Shown piece by piece: positions 1-8,081 of a stretch of 64,000 bases of DNA. Numbering within the stretch: position 1 is the stretch's first letter; every line of letters starts with the position of its first letter. The position numbers and the translations under genes are program-made. Source of the DNA: an uncultured Blautia sp. (GTDB taxonomy: Bacteria > Bacillota > Clostridia > Lachnospirales > Lachnospiraceae); NCBI RefSeq assembly GCF_937880195.1, contig NZ_CALFLA010000003.1, positions 24,323 through 88,322 of the forward strand, given 5' to 3'. Under the pieces are notes generated by a model. The model was not told where the DNA came from, ran no database searches, and was given only the letters and a program-made list of their open reading frames with translations.

Positions 1-289
1 AAGCCTGGTATTTATACACGCCTGCATAGGAACACAGTTCCGGCGGAAGAGAACCCTCTGTAAGCAAAATGACCTTGCCCACCTCCAATTCTCTGATCTC
101 TCTGCACATAGCCTCTGCCGCAATAAGAAGAATCTCTATAGGGTTCTCCCTGGCAAAAGCCACCAGGCTCTCCGCCCCTGTAAATACCTGTACCTCAAAA
201 GGCAGGCTCTTTTTTCTGTTCAGATATTCCATAAAATTACGCGCATATTCCGCTTCCGGATCACAAAGAGCAAAAATCGGTTTCTTCAA
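1..289 (-). CDS. TadZ/CpaE-like protein, N-terminal part (cut by window edge)
   Basis: Only the first 96 codons lie in the window; the gene continues past base 1. The visible part reads like the atypical receiver domain that precedes the ParA-type ATPase of TadZ/CpaE proteins, which place the Tad pilus machine at the cell pole: it opens KKPIFALCDPEAEYARNF and contains a predicted beta strand IEILLIAAE. The family call is inference, because the ATPase part is not visible. The start is a TTG at 289-287 behind a GGAGG at 300-296; an ATG at 294-292 runs straight into a stop. The TTG overlaps the TGA of the upstream prepilin peptidase (TTGA), so the two are probably translationally coupled members of one Tad operon. 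Confidence 0.6.
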   Translation of the reverse strand, partial: MKKPIFALCDPEAEYARNFMEYLNRKKSLPFEVQVFTGAESLVAFARENPIEILLIAAEAMCREIRELEVGKVILLTEGSLPPELCSYAGVYKYQA

Positions 290-774
290 TACATACCTCC
301 TGCGTAAAGCATCACACTCATAAATATGGGAACGGTAAAATGAAAATTCTCCAGCGCAGATCCCCTTTTGTAATAAGGTTTTTTGATTCCTGATCCAGAA
401 ACTTCTCTCAGATAGGTAACGAAATACCGGATCCTTCCAACAGGGTCTCCGTAAATCAAAAGAATTGCCAGAGACAGAACAGCTCCTGTCAAAAAAGAAA
501 ATCCCATACATCGCCAGATATTCCCTGGTCCTATTACGCCTCCTATAGCGCAGAAAAGTTTAATATCTCCCGGCCCAAGCATTCTGAATATAAACATCCA
601 GCCCAGTACGCCCATGGGAAGTAAAATCCCGAGAATATATTCCCCCAGGCTTCCTCCTGGTCCAAAAAATGCGTACCCTAAACCTGCCAGGAGAGAGCAT
701 AGAATCCAGCCATTGCTGATCCGCATACTGGAAATATCCATTACAACTGCCACCCCGGTAATTGTCAGCGCCAA
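286..774 (-). CDS. Prepilin peptidase, A24 family (TadV/CpaA type)
   Basis: A 162-residue integral membrane aspartic protease of the type that cleaves the leader from Tad/Flp prepilins. The family's two catalytic aspartates are visible: one in MDISSMRISNG near residue 13 and one in the GxGD signature GPGDIK near residue 69. Hydrophobic segments surround both, with a hydrophobic stretch at the C-terminus. The length fits the short TadV/CpaA form, which lacks the N-terminal methylase domain of PilD. The start is TTG at 774 with AAGGA upstream and an in-frame stop at 795-793. It is the first gene of a minus-strand operon and overlaps the next gene by 4 nt. Confidence 0.85.
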   Translation of the reverse strand: MALTITGVAVVMDISSMRISNGWILCSLLAGLGYAFFGPGGSLGEYILGILLPMGVLGWMFIFRMLGPGDIKLFCAIGGVIGPGNIWRCMGFSFLTGAVLSLAILLIYGDPVGRIRYFVTYLREVSGSGIKKPYYKRGSALENFHFTVPIFMSVMLYAGGMY

Positions 775-890
775 TATTCCTTTTATCGTAATTTAGTGCC
801 TCACTCCTCTCTGTGTTCATTCTGATTGTAAAATGGGATGATTCCGTCTGACTTGACGGTAGGAATACCAGAAGATCTCTGGTGAGCTTT

Positions 891-919
891 ATTATAGTTC
901 ATTGCACACCGCTTGTCCA
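891..919 (-). promoter_or_regulatory. Sigma-A promoter of the Tad operon
   Basis: On the minus strand TGGACA (919-914), a 17-bp gap and a perfect TATAAT (896-891) form a promoter about 115 bp upstream of the prepilin peptidase start. Confidence 0.6.
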
Positions 920-1010
920 GAAAATTCGTTCGTCAAGTTTCGACGCTATTATCTCAGTGGACAAACAGCTTCTCAAATAATAAGTGATACAAATAATTCG
1001 CATTTCATTA

Positions 1011-1039
1011 TTGCATATTTATGCGTTTTTATGTATAAT
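1011..1039 (+). promoter_or_regulatory. Sigma-A promoter of the GNAT gene
   Basis: TTGCAT (1011-1016), a 17-bp gap and TATAAT (1034-1039) lie about 65 bp before the acetyltransferase start. With the divergent promoter at 891-919 this accounts for the gene-free stretch 775-1106, in which I see nothing else. Confidence 0.6.
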
Positions 1040-1106
1040 ATCATCATTATTTTAACCCGCAGGCTACAGATCCAGCAGGTATGACAAATGTTTTGGAGGT
1101 ATGAAC

Positions 1107-1859
1107 ATGGAGGGAAATATTAAGAAAATAGAAGATATGTCTCTGAATGCATGGCCATCTCACAAGATGGAGCTTTATGATGGATGGATTCTGCGTTTTT
1201 CGTATTTTTATACACACAGAACAAACAGTGTGGAGCAATTTGGACCCTCGGCCCTTCCATGGAGAGAAAAAGTTTCCTATTGTGAGGATGAGTATTGCCG
1301 TCTGGGAAGTCCGGCTGTTTTTAAGATCAGCCCCCTCGTTTCCCCTGATTTTGATTACACGCTGGAAAACCGCGGTTATGAGATCCAGCATACTACAGAG
1401 GTTATGACTCTGGATCTTAAAGAAGCCCTTCTTAGCCATCCCTGTGATCTCGTTGCTGTTTCAGACAAGATTTCTGACCAGTGGATTTCTGCTCTTTTTG
1501 ATCTGAAAGGAATGACAAACCCCATTCACCGCAAAATAGTTCCTTCTATGTACCGGGCAATTCCCAAACGGACTGTCTGCGCTTCCATATCTCAAGACGG
1601 AAAGATCGTTGCCACAGGACTGGGGATCCTTGACAGAGATTATATTGGAATCTATGCTATCCATGTACAAGAAAACTTTCGGGGGCAGGGGTTTGCAAGA
1701 CAGATCTGTACAGCACTTCTCAAAGAGGGAATGACGCGGGGAGCATGCCATGCCTATCTTCAGGTGGTAAAGGGCAATCATCCGGCAAAGTCTCTTTATT
1801 CTTCTCTTGGTTTCCAATATTTTTATACCTACTGGTTCCGCGTTCAGCCACACAGCTGA
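1107..1859 (+). CDS. GNAT family N-acetyltransferase
   Basis: A predicted cytosolic acetyl-CoA-dependent acetyltransferase of about 250 residues; the acceptor is unknown. The C-terminal half carries the GNAT core: a strand GIYAIHVQENFRGQGFARQI with the acetyl-CoA-binding RGQGFA loop, then LQVVKGNHPAKSLYSSLGF, the usual end of the fold. The N-terminal block with a Trp-rich GWILRF segment is typical of a two-lobed GNAT subgroup. A GGAGGT at 1095-1100 touches the first ATG (1101), so the second ATG at 1107, seven bases away, is the likelier start. The gene stands alone, convergent with folT. Confidence 0.85.
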   Translation: MEGNIKKIEDMSLNAWPSHKMELYDGWILRFSYFYTHRTNSVEQFGPSALPWREKVSYCEDEYCRLGSPAVFKISPLVSPDFDYTLENRGYEIQHTTEVMTLDLKEALLSHPCDLVAVSDKISDQWISALFDLKGMTNPIHRKIVPSMYRAIPKRTVCASISQDGKIVATGLGILDRDYIGIYAIHVQENFRGQGFARQICTALLKEGMTRGACHAYLQVVKGNHPAKSLYSSLGFQYFYTYWFRVQPHS

Positions 1860-1860
1860 T

Positions 1861-1900
1861 TATTAGGAAAGTTCGTACCGAACGTACTGCTTTCCTAATA
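1861..1900 (+). terminator. Stem-loop after the GNAT gene
   Basis: An 11-bp perfect inverted repeat (1861-1871 with 1890-1900) starts just after the stop codon. It lacks a good T tract on the plus strand, so it may end or protect the GNAT transcript. Confidence 0.4.
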
Positions 1901-1904
1901 AATA

Positions 1905-1938
1905 AAAAACACAGAGGCCAGCGTTTGATACGCCGGCC
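1905..1938 (-). terminator. Rho-independent terminator of folT
   Basis: On the minus strand the stem GGCC..GCGT/ACGC..GGCC (1916-1938) is followed by TCTGTGTTTTTTATTT, a good terminator about 50 bp after the folT stop. Confidence 0.65.
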
Positions 1939-1984
1939 CCTGCAGGGGAATCGGATATAAAATTTTGTATGATGCAGACTGTTT

Positions 1985-2548
1985 TCAGACAGTCTTTTTT
2001 TTCAGAACCGGCGCGCCCTGTCCCATTACGATTCCTGTCAGCGGACTGAAATAAAGAATACAGGTCAGAACACAGTAAATCGGCATCATGATCACAAACT
2101 GCACAATTCTTCCCGGCATGATCGCATAGAAAGAATATCCCATAATAAGAACAAGTCCTGCAGTTGTCAGGATCAGAGAAGAAAATACTCCTGTTACGAT
2201 CACAGAAAGAGTAATTCCCACAGTCTTTCCTGTTCTTGTACGGTTTGCATAAAATTTCTTTGCCAGAGCAGGGATCACACCCCAGAGAACAGCTGCCAGT
2301 GAAATAAACGGATTCACTGCATATCCCTTCATAAAGCATCCGATAAGGTCAGCGCATATTCCGCATATACCTCCGGCCACCGAGCCCATCCAAAGGCCTG
2401 CAAGAATGGTGCATACCGATCCTACAGAAATACGGTAAGCGCCAAGTTCAATAACAAGAACCCTGGTAAGCACAAGATGCATGGCTACAAGCAAAGCCAT
2501 AAACACAAGATTCTTCACGTTTCTGACAGAATTATTATTTTTCTGCAT
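1985..2548 (-). CDS. folT: Folate ECF transporter S component (FolT family)
   Basis: A 187-residue membrane protein with about six hydrophobic segments, matching the substrate-binding subunit of energy-coupling factor transporters. Residues RISVGSVCTILAGLWMG and the following GGICGICADLIGCFM match the conserved core of S components of the folate group. It would bind folate at the membrane and share the housekeeping EcfAAT module, which is not encoded here. The ATG at 2548 has GGAGGT upstream. The leader carries a tetrahydrofolate riboswitch, which supports the substrate assignment. The C-terminal codons sit inside a small GACTGT/ACAGTC hairpin. Confidence 0.85.
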   Translation of the reverse strand: MQKNNNSVRNVKNLVFMALLVAMHLVLTRVLVIELGAYRISVGSVCTILAGLWMGSVAGGICGICADLIGCFMKGYAVNPFISLAAVLWGVIPALAKKFYANRTRTGKTVGITLSVIVTGVFSSLILTTAGLVLIMGYSFYAIMPGRIVQFVIMMPIYCVLTCILYFSPLTGIVMGQGAPVLKKKTV

Positions 2549-2627
2549 AATAAAAACACCTCCATAATGGAATTTACTGAAATAAATAATATTCCCTCCA
2601 CATTATGAGATGTTCTCACATGCAGCA

Positions 2628-2735
2628 ACGGGTGCGGAAAATATATCGTAAGCCTCTTCATGATGTAAACAGCTTTTCGTTTCACGGCGACTCCCCAGCC
2701 AGTGAACACTTAACGCATAAATTCCTACTTCGCTA
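2628..2735 (-). ncRNA. THF (tetrahydrofolate) riboswitch upstream of folT
   Basis: Between the folT promoter and its ribosome site, the minus strand has the hallmark GCGTTAAGTG (2716-2707), then the stem TTCAC/GTGAA around a GGCTGGGGAGTCGCC internal loop, ACGAAA right after the stem, and a 3' part rich in pairing with the GGAATTTAT segment (for example TTTTCC at 2640-2635). The order matches the THF-I class, which lies before folT genes in Firmicutes. The assignment rests on motif order and context, not on a covariance search. It likely acts on translation or termination just before the GGAGGT. Confidence 0.75.
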
Positions 2736-2751
2736 TTATTTATTTAAGCCA

Positions 2752-2779
2752 AGTATATCATACTTTACAGACATTGCAA
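2752..2779 (-). promoter_or_regulatory. Promoter of the folT transcript
   Basis: Minus strand TTGCAA (2779-2774), 16 bp, TATACT (2757-2752) with a TG one base before the -10. Transcription would begin near 2745, just before the riboswitch. Confidence 0.55.
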
Positions 2780-2787
2780 CTGTTTTT

Positions 2788-2796
2788 TGTTATAAT
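2788..2796 (+). promoter_or_regulatory. Extended -10 promoter for the small Cys protein
   Basis: TGTTATAAT is an extended -10 element; no good -35 is visible. It would drive the genes from 2873 on. Together with the riboswitch and folT promoter it fills the 2549-2872 gap. Confidence 0.4.
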
Positions 2797-2872
2797 TTTG
2801 TTACCGAATAAAAAACCGTTTTTTTACATATACTCTCCTTTAAAATCATTGCCAATACCAAAAAGGAGATGT

Positions 2873-3097
2873 ATGATGGAATACAGAAATCAAAAGGAAA
2901 CGGAATTTCCTCAGAATAATTCCAACCCCTATCATGTATATTACGAAAATTACCTGGATACCAACGCCTGCACAGAATGTACAGGTCTGATCCCCTGTGA
3001 AGCCCACAGCGACGAAGAATGGGACGCCTATCGGGATATCTTTGATTTTACCCCGGTTCCATCCTCTTCAAAAGAAACCCCGGATCAAAATCCCTGA
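2873..3097 (+). CDS. Small Cys-containing protein of unknown function
   Basis: A 73-74 residue, acidic, soluble protein that I do not recognise. It holds CTECTGLIPC in its middle (spacing CxxCxxxxxC), which could bind a metal ion or form a disulfide, followed by an acidic, aromatic segment and a Pro/Ser-rich tail. The start is one of two adjacent ATGs (2873 or 2876) behind AAAAGGAG at 2861-2868; the longer upstream reading has no ribosome site. It lies 45 bp before the lipoprotein gene and is probably cotranscribed with it. Confidence 0.65.
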   Translation: MMEYRNQKETEFPQNNSNPYHVYYENYLDTNACTECTGLIPCEAHSDEEWDAYRDIFDFTPVPSSSKETPDQNP

Positions 3098-3142
3098 CTT
3101 CTAGCTGCTCTTTCCCGGTAATTTTTACACCGGAGGATTTTC

Positions 3143-4279
3143 ATGAAAAAATTATCTGCTGCCCTTATCCTGACAACTGTTTTTCTTTCCCTGTCCGGCT
3201 GCAGCGCCCAGGACAGGCTGAATCAGCTATTAAATGCCGGAGATCCCCAGATCCCCCAGAAAGAAGCGGAACATCCGCGGGTCTATATGGATGAGCTTTG
3301 TGGAACCATAAAGGATTTCATCGGAAACCAGCTTACTCTTTTTGCAGATCCCACCCTTTATTCCTTTGATGTTTCCCAGGCGGATCTGGAATGTCAAAAC
3401 GGCCTTATTGCCGGAGATCAGGTCAATGTGATCTATGAAGGACAGCTTGAGGGTGCTGATACCAGCAGCGTTAAGGTTCTTAAAGTAGTAGATCCTTTCC
3501 ATAATAAGCCCTCACTGGAAGAAAAAACAGTCTACGGCCAGGTACAGAACCTAACTGCCAATTCCCTTACCCTGAAATCTCAGGATGGAATCACAGCCGT
3601 CTATCCCATCACAGGTACGCAGCAGTATTATCAGAATGGAATACGTTCCGGCGCCTGGGTGTACCTTCATTACCGCGGAGAATTAAAGTCCCTGTCTCAG
3701 GATTCCACACAGCAGGACGCCTCCCATATAAAGGTTATCAGTGTTTCCGACGTAGAGCCCTTTAAGGTTCCGGCTCCCACGCCTACGCCTCAGACCTCCA
3801 ATAAAAAGGAACAAAAAAAGGAGCAGAAGCTCCGTGCAGTGATCCAGGGCGTCAGTATGAATACTCTTAAGGTCCTTCCCCAAAACTCTAAAGAGACCCT
3901 GAATATTGATATGTCATCCATTCCCTGCCGTTTCAGCGGAGGAATCACAGAAGGATCCAGGGTAAATCTGATCTATACCGGCAGTTTTAACGGAACTACG
4001 CTGGAGGGCATGAATCTTCTCGGCGTCACAGGAGAGATTCCCGAAAGACGCAGCAGCCACTCTGTCTCCTACTGTGTTTCCGGGGAAATAACCGGATCCA
4101 CAGCCAATACGATCACGATTCTCAGCGACGACAGCATGTCTCTGACCTTTCTCACTGACTCTGCCGAAAATCTCTCCTCAGGAGGGCTGCTGACAGGAAG
4201 CCGGGTAAAACTTACCTTTAATCCTGCCCAGTCCCGTGAAACAAACGTTTATCCCTGCCTTAAGATCGAGGACGCCTGA
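3143..4279 (+). CDS. Secreted repeat lipoprotein, unknown function
   Basis: A 378-residue predicted lipoprotein. The N-terminus is a lipoprotein signal (basic MKK, a hydrophobic run, then LSGC with the Cys near residue 20). The mature part consists of four related blocks of about 70 residues, each with the plan G.I....NTLTL, a middle strand, then G..V.LIY.G.L; examples are NQLTLFADP, NSLTLKSQD, NTLKVLPQN and NTITILSDD. This looks like a beta-rich fold used four times. A Pro/Thr/Lys linker (PAPTPTPQTSNKKEQKKEQK) separates blocks two and three. Its role is unknown; a cell-wall position is inferred. The 3' end overlaps the convergent amidohydrolase gene by 20 bp. Confidence 0.75.
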   Translation: MKKLSAALILTTVFLSLSGCSAQDRLNQLLNAGDPQIPQKEAEHPRVYMDELCGTIKDFIGNQLTLFADPTLYSFDVSQADLECQNGLIAGDQVNVIYEGQLEGADTSSVKVLKVVDPFHNKPSLEEKTVYGQVQNLTANSLTLKSQDGITAVYPITGTQQYYQNGIRSGAWVYLHYRGELKSLSQDSTQQDASHIKVISVSDVEPFKVPAPTPTPQTSNKKEQKKEQKLRAVIQGVSMNTLKVLPQNSKETLNIDMSSIPCRFSGGITEGSRVNLIYTGSFNGTTLEGMNLLGVTGEIPERRSSHSVSYCVSGEITGSTANTITILSDDSMSLTFLTDSAENLSSGGLLTGSRVKLTFNPAQSRETNVYPCLKIEDA

Positions 4280-5135
4280 ATTTTTCCCTGATTCTCGATT
4301 CTCCCTGACACAACCATTCTTCCACCAGAGAGCTGTTTCCCAGAATTTGGCAAAAGGCCTGGTATTCATCCAGAAGCCCTTTTCCATGTAAAACACTGTA
4401 GGCCCCGGCGTCGCTTCCCAAAGCGACCTGGGCCTTTTTCTCAAAAGCAAGCATAAGGTTCTCTTCTGCTTTTTTTATAATGGGAAGAAGAACTCTCTCT
4501 TCATATCTGGCTGTTCCCATAAGATTTCTTACTGTCACAAGAGTTGGAACCCAGATCGTATCGCTGTCTGCAAGCATAGAAATACACTCTTCATCCATAT
4601 AATTTCCATGTTCCAGACTGTCCGCCCCTGCTTCAATGGCTGCCATGGCTCCGTAAACGCCGTTTGTATGGCTCATAACTGCAAATCCCTCTTCATGGGC
4701 AATGTGGACCATTTCTCTGACTTCTTCTTTTTTCAAAGGAGTTCCTGTTATCTTTCCATGATTGCCAAAATCCAGAAGCCCTGTTGTCATAATTTTGATA
4801 AAATCTGCGCCCTGCCGTCCAGCCTCAAGTACCAGTTCATGATATTCCTTCATATTTGTAAAGCCTTTTCCCACAATACTTCCGTAATGCCCCTCTTTAT
4901 GAATGGCAAACACAGGAGTACGGTAGTCGATTCCATATTCCGGCGCCAGCTTTTTTGCCAAAAAAGAAACTCCATAGGGATCTCCTCCATCCCGGACAAA
5001 CTCTATTCCCGCTTCCTTATAGGCATTCAGACAGGCGCGCACTGCTTTTTCATCCGGTGTGTTTCTGTGGCGGCTTACAGCCTCACGGTAATTAATCCCG
5101 TCCATAAATATATGCGCATGACATTCACTCAGCAT
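4260..5135 (-). CDS. Amidohydrolase family metal-dependent hydrolase
   Basis: A 291-residue TIM-barrel hydrolase. Metal-ligand motifs appear in order: HAH at residues 6-8, a Lys in DFIKIMTTG that may be the carboxylated bridging residue, His in MSHTNG, His in DSLEHGN and Asp in ALGSDAG. The closest well-known types are imidazolonepropionase-like and prolidase-like amidohydrolases, but the substrate cannot be told. It is shorter than the usual 400 residues because the flanking beta-sandwich domain is missing. GGGGAGGTG precedes the ATG at 5135. It lies 61 bp after alaX on the same strand. Confidence 0.8.
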   Translation of the reverse strand: MLSECHAHIFMDGINYREAVSRHRNTPDEKAVRACLNAYKEAGIEFVRDGGDPYGVSFLAKKLAPEYGIDYRTPVFAIHKEGHYGSIVGKGFTNMKEYHELVLEAGRQGADFIKIMTTGLLDFGNHGKITGTPLKKEEVREMVHIAHEEGFAVMSHTNGVYGAMAAIEAGADSLEHGNYMDEECISMLADSDTIWVPTLVTVRNLMGTARYEERVLLPIIKKAEENLMLAFEKKAQVALGSDAGAYSVLHGKGLLDEYQAFCQILGNSSLVEEWLCQGESRIREKFRRPRS

Positions 5136-5196
5136 TTTTTCACCTCCCCATTTTTCTTATATAGGAAACTCCTCTGCCCTTTTCAGACACAGCCCA

Positions 5197-6348
5197 TTAC
5201 CTGTTAAAAAATCTGCGGATCTCATCCTCCTCTGCTTTTACAGATCCCTGGACGAAAAACGGCTTTCCGCCTCCTCTTCCATTTAGGGCTTGGTTCATTT
5301 CTTTTGTAAACTGGCGAAGATCTCCGTTCTTTTCTCCCATAGCATACTTATAGCTTCCGTCCTCATTTCTGGAAAATACAGCGCAGCATCCGGCGCAGGT
5401 TTCCATTACAGCGTCAGCCATTTTTCTCACACTGTCTCCCTCAAGCCCTTCATGAAAAATCAGTACGCTTCCTGCGCCTTCAAACCGTTTGGCTTCTGTG
5501 TCGCAAAGTTCCTGGGTCAAATGGAGGATCTGGCCTTTCAGTCGGTAGTTCTCCTCGTGAAGACGTTCTACCGCCCGGGCTGTCTCTTCTGTTTTTGCAG
5601 ACAGCTTCACGGAAATCTGATGATTCTGTCCGTTTACCATATTCAGATAATCAAGAACACGTCTGCCGCTGATCATGGTGACGCGGACGCCTTCCCGGAA
5701 CTTTTCTACTGTAAGAAGTTTCACCATTCCAATCTCTCCTGCCCTCATTACATGAGTTCCGCAGCAGGCGCACAGATCCGCTCCCGGAAACTGTACGAGA
5801 CGGACTTTTCCTGTCAATTCTTTTTTGCTTCTGTAGGAAAGACGCTCCAGTTCTTCCTTTTTCGGATAAAAAATTTCTACTTCTCCGTTTTCCCAAATCT
5901 TACGGTTTGTTTCCTCCTCAATCTTGGCAAGCTGTTTTTCTGTCAGAACACCGCTGAAATCAATGGTGATCACATCGCTGCTCATATGAAAGCCTACATT
6001 GTCATATCCATATTTTTCATGGACAAGACCGCTGACAATATGCTCGCCGGAATGCTGCTGCATCAGGTCAAAACGGCGTTCCCAATTGATCTTCCCCTGA
6101 ACTTCATCCCCTGGATCAAAAGACGTTTCCATATAGTGGATCAGCTCTCCGTCCTTTTCCTGAACGTCTTTTACCTCTGCGCCTCCCAGCGTTCCCAGAT
6201 CGCAGGGCTGACCGCCTCCTTCTGGATAAAAAGCGCTCTGATCCAAAATGATCTCATAAAACTTCTCTCCTTTTCGGCACTCCTTTACCTTTGCTTTAAA
6301 TTCTTTTATATAAACGTCTTCATAATATAATCTCCGCGTTTCCACCAT
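5197..6348 (-). CDS. Alanyl-tRNA editing protein, AlaX-L type
   Basis: A 383-residue stand-alone tRNA editing enzyme that would hydrolyse mischarged Ser- or Gly-tRNA(Ala). Residues 1-90 form the AlaRS-like second domain (QSAFYPEGGGQPCDLG). The zinc site is complete: HSGEHIVSG (HxxxH, near residue 98) and CACCGTH near residue 196. A central coiled-coil segment follows, then a DHHA1 domain ending in the Gly-rich NGRGGGKPFFVQGS, the feature of the long AlaX form. The start ATG at 6348 has AGAGGG upstream. The amidohydrolase gene follows. Confidence 0.9.
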   Translation of the reverse strand: MVETRRLYYEDVYIKEFKAKVKECRKGEKFYEIILDQSAFYPEGGGQPCDLGTLGGAEVKDVQEKDGELIHYMETSFDPGDEVQGKINWERRFDLMQQHSGEHIVSGLVHEKYGYDNVGFHMSSDVITIDFSGVLTEKQLAKIEEETNRKIWENGEVEIFYPKKEELERLSYRSKKELTGKVRLVQFPGADLCACCGTHVMRAGEIGMVKLLTVEKFREGVRVTMISGRRVLDYLNMVNGQNHQISVKLSAKTEETARAVERLHEENYRLKGQILHLTQELCDTEAKRFEGAGSVLIFHEGLEGDSVRKMADAVMETCAGCCAVFSRNEDGSYKYAMGEKNGDLRQFTKEMNQALNGRGGGKPFFVQGSVKAEEDEIRRFFNR

Positions 6349-6410
6349 AGAATTATCCCTCTCTCTTATTCTTTTGCCTGCCCGCAGCAGGCCGTTCGCT
6401 TACTGATATA

Positions 6411-6418
6411 TGATTATA
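6411..6418 (-). promoter_or_regulatory. Extended -10 promoter of the alaX transcript
   Basis: On the minus strand TGGTATAAT (6421-6413) gives an extended -10; the -35 region (TTCACA, 15 bp away) is poor. Confidence 0.35.
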
Positions 6419-6465
6419 CCACAGGCACAAAAATGTGAACAGCCCCTCCCATTCATCTATAAACG

Positions 6466-6503
6466 CAGAAAGAGCGCTGCAGACTTTATTTTCTGCAACG
6501 CTC
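6466..6503 (-). terminator. Terminator of the sucrose operon
   Basis: A 12-bp stem (6472-6483 with 6492-6503, one G-T pair), followed on the minus strand by TTTCTG, just downstream of the GH32 stop. Confidence 0.55.
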
Positions 6504-6523
6504 CCCTGCCGGGTATTTATATA

Positions 6524-8002
6524 TTAAAAAGAAAGAGCATATTTTTCAACGTTGATCTCTGCCTCTCCCTCTGCTGCAAAAGTAATTCCTTCTGCTGTCT
6601 GAGGCGTATAGATAGTAAGAGCTGCCGCCTGGCTTCCGTCATTAATAAAAAGTTCCAGGCTGAACCGATCCATCAAGCAGCGAAGCGTGATCACACCGTC
6701 CACAGGAGCTACGGAAATCTCTCTTCTGTGTACAATGTCATACATATATCCGCTGTGGCTTCTGTCCAAAGTCAGAACCTCCTTATGAGGATCATAAGAG
6801 ATCAAAGTATAATATTCCTGATCCTGCGCTACTTTAATGCAGAAACTGTCAAAGCTGTCTTCTGCCTTAAGAGTCACTGTCATATCAAGAACCCTGCCGC
6901 TGACTCCCTCCAGAGAAGTTTCTTCTGAAACTTTCACATTCTCATGAATGATCTTTTCGCCCCGGAAGTTTTCCAGTTCACGTACTGGTTTCTGGATCAG
7001 CTTTCCGTTTTTCAAAGAAAGCTCTCTGGGCACTGTCATCTGGCCAAAATATTTCACGCCTTCCGGTACAAACTTGGAATTACTCCACGCCTGCATCCAG
7101 GCGATCATAATCCTGCGTCCGTCCGGAGCTTTCATCGACTGAGGCGCATAAAAATCAATTCCGCTGTCAAGGGGCTGTACGTCTTCCCGGGTAAACTGGT
7201 GAGTATCTTTATCATAAGTTCCCGGAATATATAAGGTTCCGTGTCCTACATGGAATTTTAATCCCTCAGGTTTGATGGCCATAGGACTTACCACAAGCAC
7301 ATGTTTTCCATCTAGCTCAAAGAAATCAGGACATTCCCACATCTTTCCAAGTTTGCTGTCGCTTCTGTCGATCACGCTGCAGAAATCCCAGTGAAACGCA
7401 TCTTCGCTCTTAAAAAGAAGCACTGCGCTGTTTCCGTCTTCTGTAGCATTGGAAGCCACTGCATAAAACGTCCCGTCCTCATCCTGCCAGATCTTAGGAT
7501 CACGGAAGTCTATTTTACTTCCGCCCTCCGGCACAAGCTCTGTTGTGATAACAGGATTGTTTTCATATTTTGTATAATCTGTTCCGTCACCAACTGCCAT
7601 ACACTGTGTCTGGTAATCTTTCTGGCTTCCGTCCTCTTCTGTTACTCTTCCTACGCCAGTATACATTAAAAGATGGCGTCCGTCGGAAAGCTCCAGAGCG
7701 CTTCCGGAAAAGCATCCGGCATTATCATATTCCTGATCCGGGGCCATAACAACCGGTCTTCTCTCCCACTGGATCAGATCCTTGCTTACCACATGTCCCC
7801 AGTGCATGGGTCCCCATTCATTAGAATAGGGATGATACTGATAAAACAGATGATATTCTCCTTTATAAAACGAGAATCCATTTGGGTCGTTGATCCATCC
7901 TGCTCCTCCTGTCACATGATAAAGGGGACGTTCCTTGGGACTGATCTCTTTTATATGGTCTTTTTCAAATTCTCTGGCATGTTGTAATAATTCACTTGTC
8001 AT
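6524..8002 (-). CDS. GH32 beta-fructofuranosidase (sucrose/fructo-oligosaccharide hydrolase)
   Basis: A 492-residue cytosolic glycosidase that cleaves terminal fructose from sucrose, sucrose-6-phosphate or short fructans. All three GH32 catalytic motifs are present: WINDPNG (nucleophile Asp near residue 39), FRDPK, and WECPDFFEL (acid/base Glu). The C-terminal 130 residues are the usual beta-sandwich. No signal peptide is seen, so it acts on imported sugar. It is the last gene of the operon binding protein, two permeases, hydrolase. ABC import makes unphosphorylated sucrose or kestose a likelier substrate than sucrose-6-phosphate. Confidence 0.9.
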   Translation of the reverse strand: MTSELLQHAREFEKDHIKEISPKERPLYHVTGGAGWINDPNGFSFYKGEYHLFYQYHPYSNEWGPMHWGHVVSKDLIQWERRPVVMAPDQEYDNAGCFSGSALELSDGRHLLMYTGVGRVTEEDGSQKDYQTQCMAVGDGTDYTKYENNPVITTELVPEGGSKIDFRDPKIWQDEDGTFYAVASNATEDGNSAVLLFKSEDAFHWDFCSVIDRSDSKLGKMWECPDFFELDGKHVLVVSPMAIKPEGLKFHVGHGTLYIPGTYDKDTHQFTREDVQPLDSGIDFYAPQSMKAPDGRRIMIAWMQAWSNSKFVPEGVKYFGQMTVPRELSLKNGKLIQKPVRELENFRGEKIIHENVKVSEETSLEGVSGRVLDMTVTLKAEDSFDSFCIKVAQDQEYYTLISYDPHKEVLTLDRSHSGYMYDIVHRREISVAPVDGVITLRCLMDRFSLELFINDGSQAAALTIYTPQTAEGITFAAEGEAEINVEKYALSF

Positions 8003-8081
8003 ATCAGCATCCCGCCTTTCGCTTTTTCTCAGATTATTTATTTCAGATCAACCGCAGCTTTAAACTGCCAGGCATCCATGA

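Noticed and set aside
5290..6330. Long plus-strand open frame of 346 codons
   Set aside because: Fully antisense to the alaX gene, no ribosome site, Cys/Phe/His-rich composition typical of a mirror frame.
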